DNA from: Hordeum vulgare subsp. vulgare
Lineage: Eukaryota > Streptophyta > Magnoliopsida > Poales > Poaceae
Reading direction: 5' to 3'
Assembly: GCF_904849725.1 (NCBI RefSeq)
Contig: NC_058519.1
Coordinates: 576,244,169-576,308,168, forward strand
Length of the DNA: 64,000 nt
Under the pieces are notes generated by a model, which saw nothing but the letters and a program-made list of their open reading frames with translations, was not told the origin of the DNA and did not search any database. Each line of letters opens with the position of its first letter. The first letter of the stretch is position 1. Below are positions 53,797 through 63,904 of the stretch, piece after piece. The position numbers and the translations under genes are program-made.

Positions 53797-53983
53797 CTTT
53801 TTAAATATATTTTTGCGTCACGTGACAAGGATGACGCGGGAGCGTGATCTATATGACCTCATTTTCTTATTTTTGACGATTACTGTGTGACTTTTCCCAC
53901 CGCGCTTGACACCCAACGACTAGTAGTAGTAGTAGTAGTAGTAGTAGGGGCAAGCATAAGGAACAAATAGATAGTTGCATGTC

Positions 53984-54103
53984 GGATGCGATCATACCAG
54001 CACTAAAGCACCGGATCCCATCAGAACTCCGAAGTTAAGCGTGCTTGGGCGAGAGTAGTACTAGGATGGGTGACCTCCTGGGAAGTCCTCGTGTTGCATT
54101 CCC
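53984..54103 (+). rRNA. 5S: 5S rRNA gene, copy 170
   Basis: Consensus gene; first terminator run TTTCT. Spacer CC with CCACCACGC; unit 364 bp. Confidence 0.96.
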
Positions 54104-54230
54104 CTTTCTAAATATATTTTTGCGCCACGTGACAAGGATGACGCGGGACCGTGATCTATATGACCTCATTTTCTTATTTTTGACGATTACTGTGTGACTT
54201 TTCCCACCACGCTTGACACCCAACGACTAA

Positions 54231-54274
<44 letters not shown>

Positions 54275-54347
54275 CTAGTACTAGTAGTAGTAGTAGTAGT
54301 AGTACTAGTAGGGGCAAGCATAAGGAACAAATAGATAGTTGCATGTC

Positions 54348-54467
54348 GGATGCGATCATACCAGCACTAAAGCACCGGATCCCATCAGAACTCCGAAGTT
54401 AAGCGTGCTTGGGCGAGAGTAGTACTAGGATGGGTGACCTCCTAGGAAGTCCTCGTGTTGCATTCCC
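54348..54467 (+). rRNA. 5S: 5S rRNA gene, copy 171
   Basis: Change G97A. Spacer CC; unit 331 bp. Confidence 0.96.
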
Positions 54468-54591
54468 CTTTTTAAATATATTTTTGCGCCACGTGACAAG
54501 GATGACGCGGGACCGTGATCTATATGACCTCATTTTCTTATTTTTGACGATTACTGTGTGACTTTTCCCACCGCGCTTGACACCCAACGAC

Positions 54592-54642
<51 letters not shown>

Positions 54643-54678
54643 GTGCAAGCATAAGGAACAAATAGATAGTTGCATGTC

Positions 54679-54798
54679 GGATGCGATCATACCAACACTA
54701 AAGCACCGGATCCCATCAGAACTCCGAAGTTAAGCGTGCTTGGGCGAGAGTAGTACTAGGATGGGTGACCTCCTGTGATGTCCTCGTGTTGCATTCCC
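54679..54798 (+). rRNA. 5S: 5S rRNA gene, copy 172
   Basis: Changes G17A, G98T and A101T. Spacer GC with the common GATTACTGTG; unit 310 bp. Confidence 0.95.
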
Positions 54799-54988
54799 CT
54801 TTTTAAATATATTTTTGCGCCACGTGACAAGGATGACGCGGGAGCGTGATCTATATGACCTCATTTTCTTATTTTTGACGATTACTGTGTGACTTTTCCC
54901 ACCGCGCTTGACACCCAACGACTAGTAGTAGTAGTAGTAGTAGTAGTAGTAGGGGCAAGCATAAGGAACAAATAGATAGTTGCATGTC

Positions 54989-55108
54989 GGATGCGATCAT
55001 ACCAGCACTAAAGCACCGGATCCCATCAGAACTCCGAAGTTAAGCGTGCTTGGGCGAGAGTAGTACTAGGATGGGTGACCTCCTGCTAAGTCCTCGTGTT
55101 GCATTCCC
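54989..55108 (+). rRNA. 5S: 5S rRNA gene, copy 173
   Basis: Changes G98C and G99T. Spacer CC with the 240-bp TAG expansion; unit 520 bp, the longest in the window. Confidence 0.95.
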
Positions 55109-55508
<400 letters not shown>

Positions 55509-55628
55509 GGATGCGATCATACCAGCACTAAAGCACCGGATCCCATCAGAACTCCGAAGTTAAGCGTGCTTGGGCGAGAGTAGTACTAGGATGGGTGACC
55601 TCCTGGGAAGTCCTCGTGCTGCATTCCC
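55509..55628 (+). rRNA. 5S: 5S rRNA gene, copy 174
   Basis: Change T111C. The spacer is rather diverged (GCGCGACGTGAC, TTTCACGAT, CTTCACACC, ACAAGTAG); unit 328 bp. Confidence 0.95.
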
Positions 55629-55752
55629 CTTTTTAAATATATTTTTGCGCGACGTGACAAGGATGACGCGGGAGCGTGATCTATATGACCTCATTTTCTT
55701 ATTTTTCACGATTACTGCGTGACTTTTCCCACCGCGCTTCACACCCAACGAC

Positions 55753-55800
<48 letters not shown>

Positions 55801-55836
55801 GGGCAAGCATAAGGAACAAATAGATAGTTGCATGTC

Positions 55837-55956
55837 GGATGCGATCATACCAACACTAAAGCACCGGATCCCATCAGAACTCCGAAGTTAAGCGTGCTTG
55901 GGCGAGAGTAGTACTAGGATGGGTGATCTCCTGTGATGTCCTCGTGTTGCATTCCC
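55837..55956 (+). rRNA. 5S: 5S rRNA gene, copy 175
   Basis: Changes G17A, C91T, G98T and A101T. Spacer GGGAGTGTG; unit 319 bp. Confidence 0.93.
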
Positions 55957-56080
55957 CTTTTTAAATATATTTTTGCGCCACGTGACAAGGATGACGCGGG
56001 AGTGTGATCTATATGACCTCATTTTCTTATTTTTGACGATTACTGTGTGACTTTTTCCACCGCACTTGACACCCAACGAC

Positions 56081-56119
<39 letters not shown>

Positions 56120-56155
56120 GGGCAAGCATAAGGAACAAATAGATAGTTGCATGTC

Positions 56156-56275
56156 GGATGCGATCATACCAGCACTAAAGCACCGAATCCGATCAGAACT
56201 CCGAAGTTAAGCGTGCTTGTGCGAGAGTAGTACTAGGATGGGTGACCTCCTGGGAAGTCCTCGTGTTGCATTCCC
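56156..56275 (+). rRNA. 5S: 5S rRNA gene, copy 176
   Basis: Changes G31A, C36G and G65T. Spacer CC; unit 322 bp. Confidence 0.94.
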
Positions 56276-56399
56276 CTTTTTAAATATATTTTTGCGCCAC
56301 GTGACAAGGATGACGCGGGACCGTGATCTATATGACCTCATTTTCTTATTTTTGACGATTACTGTGTGACTTTTCCCACCGCGCTTGACACCCAACGAC

Positions 56400-56441
<42 letters not shown>

Positions 56442-56477
56442 GGGCAAGCATAAGGAACAAATAGATAGTTGCATGTC

Positions 56478-56597
56478 GGATGCGATCATACCAACACTAA
56501 AGCACCGGATCCCATCAGAACTCCGAAGTTAAGCGTGCTTGGGCGAGAGTAGTACTAGGATGGGTGACCTCCTGTGATGTCCTCGTGTTGCATTCCC
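56478..56597 (+). rRNA. 5S: 5S rRNA gene, copy 177
   Basis: Changes G17A, G98T and A101T. Spacer GC with CATTTTTTTA; unit 340 bp. First unit of the 6-unit repeat. Confidence 0.95.
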
Positions 56598-56721
56598 CTT
56601 TTTAAATATATTTTTGCGCCACGTGACAAGGATGACGCGGGAGCGTGATCTATATGACCTCATTTTTTTATTTTTGACGATTACTGTGTGACTTTTCCCA
56701 CCGCGCTTGACACCCAACGAC

Positions 56722-56781
<60 letters not shown>

Positions 56782-56817
56782 GGGCAAGCATAAGGAACAG
56801 ATAGATAGTTGCATGTC

Positions 56818-56937
56818 GGATGCGATCATACCAGCACTAAAGCACCGGATCCCATCAGAACTCCGAAGTTAAGCGTGCTTGGGCGAGAGTAGTACTAGGA
56901 TGGCTGACCTCCTGGGAAGTCCTCGTGTTGCATTCCC
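56818..56937 (+). rRNA. 5S: 5S rRNA gene, copy 178
   Basis: Change G87C in the C box; upstream GAACAGATAG. Spacer GC; unit 331 bp. Confidence 0.94.
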
Positions 56938-57061
56938 CTTTTTAAATATATTTTTGCGCCACGTGACAAGGATGACGCGGGAGCGTGATCTATATGACCT
57001 CATTTTCTTATTTTTGACGATTACTGTGTGACTTTTCCCACCGCGCTTGACACCCAACGAC

Positions 57062-57112
<51 letters not shown>

Positions 57113-57148
57113 GGGCAAGCATAAGGAACAAATAGATAGTTGCATGTC

Positions 57149-57268
57149 GGATGCGATCATACCAACACTAAAGCACCGGATCCCATCAGAACTCCGAAGT
57201 TAAGCGTGCTTGGGCGAGAGTAGTACTAGGATGGGTGACCTCCTGTGATGTCCTCGTGTTGCATTCCC
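57149..57268 (+). rRNA. 5S: 5S rRNA gene, copy 179
   Basis: Changes G17A, G98T and A101T. Spacer GC with TACTAG break; unit 319 bp. Confidence 0.95.
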
Positions 57269-57467
57269 CTTTTTAAATATATTTTTGCGCCACGTGACAA
57301 GGATGACGCGGGAGCGTGATCTATATGACCTCATTTTCTTATTTTTGACGATTACTGTGTGACTTTTCCCACCGCGCTTGACACCCAACGACTAGTAGTA
57401 GTAGTAGTAGTAGTAGTACTAGTAGTAGTAGGGGCAAGCATAAGGAACAAATAGATAGTTGCATGTG

Positions 57468-57587
57468 GGATGCGATCATACCAGCACTAAAGCACCGGAT
57501 CCCATCAGAACTCCGAAGTTAAGCGTGCTTTGGCGAGAATAGTACTAGGATGGGTGACCTCCTAGGAAGTCCTCGTGTTGCATTCCC
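57468..57587 (+). rRNA. 5S: 5S rRNA gene, copy 180
   Basis: Changes G64T, G72A and G97A; -1 base is G. Spacer CC; unit 304 bp. Confidence 0.93.
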
Positions 57588-57771
57588 CTTTTTAAATATA
57601 TTTTTGCGCCACGTGACAAGGATGACGCGGGACCGTGATCTATATGACCTCATTTTCTTATTTTTGACGATTACTGTGTGACTTTTCCCACCGCGCTTGA
57701 CACCCAACGACTAGTAGTAGTAGTAGTAGTAGTAGGGGCAAGCATAAGGAACAAATAGATAGTTGCATGTC

Positions 57772-57891
57772 GGATGCGATCATACCAACACTAAAGCACC
57801 GGATCCCATCAGAACTCCGAAGTTAAGCGTGCTTGGGCGAGAGTAGTACTAGGATGGGTGACCTCCTGTGATGTCCTCGTGTTGCATTCCC
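57772..57891 (+). rRNA. 5S: 5S rRNA gene, copy 181
   Basis: Changes G17A, G98T and A101T. Spacer GC; unit 316 bp. Confidence 0.95.
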
Positions 57892-58015
57892 CTTTTTAAA
57901 TATATTTTTGCGCCACGTGACAAGGATGACGCGGGAGCGTGATCTATATGACCTCATTTTCTTATTTTTGACGATTACTGTGTGACTTTTCCCACCGCGC
58001 TTGACACCCAACGAC

Positions 58016-58051
<36 letters not shown>

Positions 58052-58087
58052 GGGCAAGCATAAGGAACAAATAGATAGTTGCATGTC

Positions 58088-58207
58088 AGATGCGATCATA
58101 CCAGCACTAAAGCACCGGATCCCATCAGAACTCCGATGTTAAGCATGCTTGGCCGAGAGTAGTACTAGGATGGGTGACCTCCTGGGAAGTCCTCGTGTTG
58201 CATTCTC
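58088..58207 (+). rRNA. 5S: 5S rRNA gene, copy 182
   Basis: Changes G1A, A50T, G58A, G66C and C119T, three of them in the A-box region. First terminator run is T4 and the GCGCC after the second is GTGCC. Activity is doubtful. Spacer AC; unit 325 bp. Confidence 0.88.
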
Positions 58208-58331
58208 CTTTTAAAATATATTTTTGTGCCACGTGACAAGGATGACGCGGGAACGTGATCTATATGACCTCATTTTCTTATTTTTGACGATTACTGTGTG
58301 ACTTTTCCCACCGCGCTTGACACCCAACGAC

Positions 58332-58376
<45 letters not shown>

Positions 58377-58412
58377 GGGCAAGCATAAGGAACAAATAGA
58401 TAGTTGCATGTC

Positions 58413-58532
58413 GGATGCGATCATACCAACACTAAAGCACCGGATCCCATCAGAACTCCGAAGTTAAGCGTGCTTGGGCGAGAGTAGTACTAGGATGGGT
58501 GACCTCCTGTGATGTCCTCGTGTTGCATTCCC
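58413..58532 (+). rRNA. 5S: 5S rRNA gene, copy 183
   Basis: Changes G17A, G98T and A101T. Spacer GC with CATTTTTTTA as copy 177; unit 334 bp. Confidence 0.95.
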
Positions 58533-58656
58533 CTTTTTAAATATATTTTTGCGCCACGTGACAAGGATGACGCGGGAGCGTGATCTATATGACCTCATTT
58601 TTTTATTTTTGACGATTACTGTGTGACTTTTCCCACCGCGCTTGACACCCAACGAC

Positions 58657-58710
<54 letters not shown>

Positions 58711-58746
58711 GGGCAAGCATAAGGAACAGATAGATAGTTGCATGTC

Positions 58747-58866
58747 GGATGCGATCATACCAGCACTAAAGCACCGGATCCCATCAGAACTCCGAAGTTA
58801 AGCGTGCTTGGGCGAGAGTAGTACTAGGATGGGTGACCTCCTGGGAAGTCCTCGTGTTGCATTCCC
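58747..58866 (+). rRNA. 5S: 5S rRNA gene, copy 184
   Basis: Consensus gene; upstream GAACAGATAG as copy 178. Spacer motif is CGGCAGCGTG; unit 325 bp. Confidence 0.96.
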
Positions 58867-58990
58867 CTTTTTAAATATATTTTTGCGCCACGTGACAAGG
58901 ATGACGCGGCAGCGTGATCTATATGACCTCATTTTCTTATTTTTGACGATTACTGTGTGACTTTTCCCACCGCGCTTGACACCCAACGAC

Positions 58991-59035
<45 letters not shown>

Positions 59036-59071
59036 GGGCAAGCATAAGGAACAAATAGATAGTTGCATGTC

Positions 59072-59191
59072 GGATGCGATCATACCAACACTAAAGCACC
59101 GGATCCCATCAGAACTCCGAAGTTAAGCGTGCTTGGGCGAGAGTAGTACTAGGATGGGTGACCTCCTGTGATGTCCTCGTGTTGCATTCCC
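59072..59191 (+). rRNA. 5S: 5S rRNA gene, copy 185
   Basis: Changes G17A, G98T and A101T. Spacer GC with TACTAG break; unit 319 bp. Confidence 0.95.
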
Positions 59192-59390
59192 CTTTTTAAA
59201 TATATTTTTGCGCCACGTGACAAGGATGACGCGGGAGCGTGATCTATATGACCTCATTTTCTTATTTTTGACGATTACTGTGTGACTTTTCCCACCGCGC
59301 TTGACACCCAACGACTAGTAGTAGTAGTAGTAGTAGTAGTACTAGTAGTAGTAGGGGCAAGCATAAGGAACAAATAGATAGTTGCATGTG

Positions 59391-59510
59391 GGATGCGATC
59401 ATACCAGCACTAAAGCACCGGATCCCATCAGAACTCCGAAGTTAAGCGTGCTTGGGCGAGAATAGTACTAGGATGGGTGACCTCCTAGGAAGTCCTCGTG
59501 TTGCATTCCC
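59391..59510 (+). rRNA. 5S: 5S rRNA gene, copy 186
   Basis: Changes G72A and G97A; -1 base is G, as copy 180. Spacer CC; unit 307 bp. Confidence 0.94.
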
Positions 59511-59697
59511 CTTTTTAAATATATTTTTGCGCCACGTGACAAGGATGACGCGGGACCGTGATCTATATGACCTCATTTTCTTATCTTTGACGATTACTGT
59601 GTGACTTTTCCCACCGCGCTTGACACCCAACGACTAGTAGTAGTAGTAGTAGTAGTAGTAGGGGCAAGCATAAGGAACAAATAGATAGTTGCATGTC

Positions 59698-59817
59698 GGA
59701 TGCGATCATACCAACACTAAAGCACCGGATCCCATCAGAACTCCGAAGTTAAGCGTGCTTGGGCGAGAGTAGTACTAGGATGGGTGACCTCCTGTGATGT
59801 CCTCGTGTTGCATTCCC
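59698..59817 (+). rRNA. 5S: 5S rRNA gene, copy 187
   Basis: Changes G17A, G98T and A101T. Spacer GC; unit 316 bp. Confidence 0.95.
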
Positions 59818-59941
59818 CTTTTTAAATATATTTTTGCGCCACGTGACAAGGATGACGCGGGAGCGTGATCTATATGACCTCATTTTCTTATTTTTGACGA
59901 TTACTGTGTGACTTTTCCCACCGCGCTTGACACCCAACGAC

Positions 59942-59977
<36 letters not shown>

Positions 59978-60013
59978 GGGCAAGCATAAGGAATAAATAG
60001 ATAGTTGCATGTC

Positions 60014-60133
60014 AGATGCGATCATACCAGCACTAAAGCACCGGATCCCATCAGAACTCCGATGTTAAGCGTGCTTGGCCGAGAGTAGTACTAGGATGGG
60101 TGACCTCCTGGGAAGTCCTCGTGTTGCATTCTC
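60014..60133 (+). rRNA. 5S: 5S rRNA gene, copy 188
   Basis: Changes G1A, A50T, G66C and C119T, T4 first terminator run and GTGCC: the sister of copy 182. Spacer CC; unit 316 bp. Confidence 0.88.
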
Positions 60134-60257
60134 CTTTTAAAATATATTTTTGTGCCACGTGACAAGGATGACGCGGGACCGTGATCTATATGACCTCATT
60201 TTCTTATTTTTGACGATTACTGTGTGACTTTTCCCACCGCGCTTGACACCCAACGAC

Positions 60258-60293
<36 letters not shown>

Positions 60294-60329
60294 GGGCAAG
60301 CATAAGGAACAAATAGATAGTTGCATGTC

Positions 60330-60449
60330 GGATGCGATCATACCAGCATTAAAGCACCGGATCCCATCAGAACTCCGAAGTTAAGCGTGCTTGGGCGAGA
60401 GTAGTACTAGGATGGGTGACCTCCTGGGAAGTCCTCGTGTTGCATTCCC
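60330..60449 (+). rRNA. 5S: 5S rRNA gene, copy 189
   Basis: Change C20T. Spacer GC with a TGG triplet; unit 316 bp. Confidence 0.96.
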
Positions 60450-60645
60450 CTTTTTAAATATATTTTTGCGCCACGTGACAAGGATGACGCGGGAGCGTGA
60501 TCTATATGACCTCATTTTCTTATTTTTGACGATTACTGTGTGACTTTTCCCACCGCGCTTGACACCCAACGACTAGTAGTAGTAGTAGTGGTAGTAGTAG
60601 TAGTAGTAGGGGCAAGCATAAGGAACAAATAGATAGTTGCATGTC

Positions 60646-60811
60646 GGATGCGATCATACCAGCACTAAAGCACCGGATCCCATCAGAACTCCGAAGTTAA
60701 GCGTGCTTGGGCGAGAGTAGTACTAGGATGGGTGACCTCCTCGTAAGCGTGCTTGGGCGAGAGTAGAACTAGGATGGGTGACCTCCTGGGAAGTCCTCGT
60801 GTTGCATTCCC
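60646..60811 (+). pseudogene. 5S: 5S rRNA gene with 46-bp internal duplication, copy 190
   Basis: The gene is normal to position 96 (CCTCCT), continues with CG, and then restarts at TAAGCGTGCTTGGGC (position 53) and runs through to the normal 3' end. The total length is 166 bp. It therefore holds two partial A boxes, two intermediate elements and two C boxes (first near 60698-60741, second 60744-60787). The second copy has one further change (GTAGAACTAG). The RNA would be 46 nt too long and is unlikely to enter ribosomes. Spacer CC; unit 368 bp. Confidence 0.93.
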
Positions 60812-60935
60812 CTTTTTAAATATATTTTTGCGCCACGTGACAAGGATGACGCGGGACCGTGATCTATATGACCTCATTTTCTTATTTTTGACGATTACTG
60901 TGTGACTTTTCCCACCGCGCATGACACCCAACGAC

Positions 60936-60977
<42 letters not shown>

Positions 60978-61013
60978 GGGCAAGCATAAGGAACAAATAG
61001 ATAGTTGCATGTC

Positions 61014-61133
61014 GGATGCGATCATACCAGCACTAAAGCACCGGATCCCATCAGAACTCCGAAGTTAAGCGTGCTTGGGCGAGAGTAGTACTAGGATGGG
61101 TGACCTCCTGGGAAGTCCTCCTGTTGCATTCCC
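61014..61133 (+). rRNA. 5S: 5S rRNA gene, copy 191
   Basis: Change G108C. Spacer CC; unit 306 bp. Confidence 0.96.
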
Positions 61134-61319
61134 CTTTTTAAATATATTTTTGCGCCACGTGACAAGGATGACGCGGGACCGTGATCTATATGACCTCATT
61201 TTCTTATTTTTGACGATTACTGTGTGACTTTTCCCACCGCGCTTGACACCCAACGACTAGTAGTAGTAGTAGTAGTAGTAGTAGGGCAAGCATAAGGAAC
61301 AAATAGATAGTTGCATGTC

Positions 61320-61439
61320 GGATGCGATCATACTAGCACTAAAGCACCGGATCCCATCAGAACTCCGAAGCTAAGCGTGCTTGGGCGAGAGTAGTACTAG
61401 GATGGGTGACCTCCTGGGAAGTCCTCGTGTTGCATTCCC
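61320..61439 (+). rRNA. 5S: 5S rRNA gene, copy 192
   Basis: Changes C15T and T52C. Spacer CC; unit 334 bp. Confidence 0.95.
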
Positions 61440-61563
61440 CTTTTTAAATATATTTTTGCGCCACGTGACAAGGATGACGCGGGACCGTGATCTATATGAC
61501 CTCATTTTCTTATTTTTGACGATTACTGTGTGACTTTTCCCACCGCGCTTGACACCCAACGAC

Positions 61564-61617
<54 letters not shown>

Positions 61618-61653
61618 GGGCAAGCATAAGGAACAAATAGATAGTTGCATGTC

Positions 61654-61773
61654 GGATGCGATCATACGAGCACTAAAGCACCGGATCCCATCAGAACTCC
61701 GAAGTTAAGCGTGCTTGGGCGAGAGTAGTACTAGGATGGGTGACCTCCTGGGATGTCCTCGTGTTGCATTCCC
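61654..61773 (+). rRNA. 5S: 5S rRNA gene, copy 193
   Basis: Changes C15G and A101T. The first T run is six long, but a short deletion removes the second run (TTTTTTAATAGCGCC). Spacer GC; unit 309 bp. Confidence 0.94.
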
Positions 61774-61962
61774 CTTTTTTAATAGCGCCACGTGACAAGG
61801 ATGACGCGGGAGCGTGATCTATATGACCTCATTTTCTTATTTTTGACGATTACTGTGTGACTTTTCCCACCGCGCTTGACACCCAACGACTAGTAGTAGT
61901 AGTAGTAGTAGTAATAGTAGTAGTAGGGGCAAGCATAAGGAACAAATAGATAGTTGCATGTC

Positions 61963-62082
61963 GGATGCGATCATACCAGCACTAAAGCACCGGATCCCAT
62001 CAGAACTCCGAAGTTAAGCGTGCTTGGGCGAGAGTAGTATTAGGATGGGTGACCTCCTGGGAAGTCCTCGTGTTGCATTCCC
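61963..62082 (+). rRNA. 5S: 5S rRNA gene, copy 194
   Basis: Change C78T. Spacer CC with TACTAG break; unit 325 bp. Confidence 0.96.
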
Positions 62083-62287
62083 CTTTTTAAATATATTTTT
62101 GCGCCACGTGACAAGGATGACGCGGGACCGTGATCTATATGACCTCATTTTCTTATTTTTGACGATTACTGTGTGACTTTTCCCACCGCGCTTGACACCC
62201 AACGACTAGTAGTAGTAGTAGTAGTAGTACTAGTAGTAGTAGTAGTAGTAGGGGCAAGCATAAGGAACAAATAGATAGTTGCATGTC

Positions 62288-62400
62288 GGATGCGATCATA
62301 CGAGCACTAAAGCACCGGATCCCATCAGAACTCCGAAGTTAAGCGTGCTTGGGCGAGAGTAGTACTAGGATGGGTGAGGATGTCCTCGTGTTGCATTCCC
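62288..62400 (+). pseudogene. 5S: 5S rRNA gene lacking C-box bases, copy 195
   Basis: Change C15G and a 7-bp loss (CCTCCTG, positions 91-97) directly after GGGTGA, plus A101T, leaving a 113-bp gene. As in copy 193, the second T run of the terminator is deleted (TTTTTAAATAGCGCC), so the two copies share an ancestor. The loss removes the strand that pairs with the C-box region, so a working RNA is unlikely. Spacer GC; unit 287 bp. Confidence 0.88.
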
Positions 62401-62574
62401 CTTTTTAAATAGCGCCACGTGACAAGGATGACGCGGGAGCGTGATCTATATGACCTCATTTTCTTATTTTTGACGATTACTGTGTGACTTTTCCCACCGC
62501 GCTTGACACCCAACGACTAGTAGTAGTAGTAGTAGTAGGGGCAAGCATAAGGAACAAATAGATAGTTGCATGTC

Positions 62575-62694
62575 GGATGCGATCATACCAGCACTAAAGC
62601 ACCGGATCCCATCAGAACTCCGAAGTTAAGCGTGCTTGGGCGAGAGTAGTACTAGGATGGGTGACCTCCTGGGAAGTCCTCGTGTTGCATTCCC
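62575..62694 (+). rRNA. 5S: 5S rRNA gene, copy 196
   Basis: Consensus gene. Spacer CC; unit 301 bp. Confidence 0.97.
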
Positions 62695-62875
62695 CTTTTT
62701 AAATATATTTTTGCGCCACGTGACAAGGATGACGCGGGACCGTGATCTATATGACCTCATTTTCTTATTTTTGACGATTACTGTGTGACTTTTCCCACCG
62801 CGCTTGACACCCAACGACTAGTAGTAGTAGTAGTAGTAGGGGCAAGCATAAGGAACAAATAGATAGTTGCATGTC

Positions 62876-62995
62876 GGATGCGATCATACCAGCACTAAAG
62901 CACCGGATCCCGTCAGAACTTCGATGTTAAGCGTGCTTGGGCGAGAGTAGTACTAGGATGGGTGACCTCCTGGGAAGTCCTCGTGTTGCATTCCC
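62876..62995 (+). rRNA. 5S: 5S rRNA gene, copy 197
   Basis: Changes A37G, C46T and A50T. Spacer CC; unit 301 bp. Confidence 0.95.
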
Positions 62996-63176
62996 CTTTT
63001 TAAATATATTTTTGCGCCACGTGACAAGGATGACGCGGGACCGTGATCTATATGACCTCATTTTCTTATTTTTGACGATTACTGTGTGACTTTTCCCACC
63101 GCGCTTGACACCCAACGACTAGTAGTAGTAGTAGTAGTAGGGGCAAGCATAAGGAACAAATAGATAGTTGCATGTC

Positions 63177-63296
63177 GGATGCGATCATACCAGCACTAAA
63201 GCACCGGATCCCATCAGAACTCCGAAGTTAAGCGTGCTTGGGCGAGAGTAGTACTAGGATGGGTGACCTCCTGGGAAGTCCTCGTGTTGCATTCCC
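63177..63296 (+). rRNA. 5S: 5S rRNA gene, copy 198
   Basis: Consensus gene. Spacer CC; unit 301 bp. Confidence 0.97.
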
Positions 63297-63477
63297 CTTT
63301 TTAAATATATTTTTGCGCCACGTGACAAGGATGACGCGGGACCGTGATCTATATGACCTCATTTTCTTATTTTTGACGATTACTGTGTGACTTTTCCCAC
63401 CGCGCTTGACACCCAACGACTAGTAGTAGTAGTAGTAGTAGGGGCAAGCATAAGGAACAAATAGATAGTTGCATGTC

Positions 63478-63597
63478 GGATGCGATCATACCAGCACTAA
63501 AGCACCGGATCCCGTCAGAACTTCGATGTTAAGCGTGCTTGGGCGAGAGTAGTACTAGGATGGGTGACCTCCTGGGAAGTCCTCGTGTTGCATTCCC
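63478..63597 (+). rRNA. 5S: 5S rRNA gene, copy 199
   Basis: Changes A37G, C46T and A50T, as copy 197. Spacer AC; unit 307 bp. Confidence 0.95.
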
Positions 63598-63784
63598 CTT
63601 TTTAAATATATTTTTGCGCCACGTGACAAGGATGACGCGGGAACGTGATCTATATGACCTCATTTTCTTATTTTTGACGATTACTGTGTGACTTTTCCCA
63701 CCGCGCTTGACACCCAACGACTAGTAGTAGTAGTAGTAGTAGTAGTAGGGGCAAGCATAAGGAACAAATAGATAGTTGCATGTC

Positions 63785-63904
63785 GGATGCGATCATACCA
63801 GCACTAAAGCACCGGATCCCATCAGAACTCCGAAGTTAAGCGTGCTTGGGCGAGAGTAGTACTAGGATGGGTGACCTCCTGGGAAGTCCTCGTGTTGCAT
63901 TCCC
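63785..63904 (+). rRNA. 5S: 5S rRNA gene, copy 200
   Basis: Consensus gene. Spacer CC, cut by the right edge of the window before the microsatellite. Confidence 0.97.

Larger units (their letters stand above)
43318..53983 (+). repeat. 9-unit higher-order repeat (about 3.0 kb), three copies
   Basis: Blocks 43318-47938 (4621 bp, 14 units), 47939-50927 (2989 bp, 9 units) and 50928-53983 (3056 bp, 9 units). The core order is: TTTCT terminator unit; position 97/98 variant; C46T/C94T with CACCGAACG; G98T/A101T; unit with one C fewer and CTTCACACC; G98T/A101T; insert unit; CTTACTTTTG unit; C94T/C95T unit. In the first block the last five types occur twice (44690-46327 and 46328-47938). Copies 170-172 begin a fourth block. 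Block three has replaced two members (165, 167). Confidence 0.9.
56478..60329 (+). repeat. 6-unit higher-order repeat, two copies (1935 and 1917 bp)
   Basis: Copies 177-182 and 183-188 pair one to one: G98T/A101T with CATTTTTTTA; upstream GAACAGATAG; G98T/A101T with TACTAG break; G72A/G97A with -1 G; G98T/A101T; G1A/A50T/G66C/C119T with T4 terminator. Confidence 0.93.
62575..63784 (+). repeat. 2-unit repeat, two copies (602 and 608 bp)
   Basis: Copies 196/198 are consensus genes; copies 197/199 both carry A37G, C46T and A50T. Confidence 0.85.
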
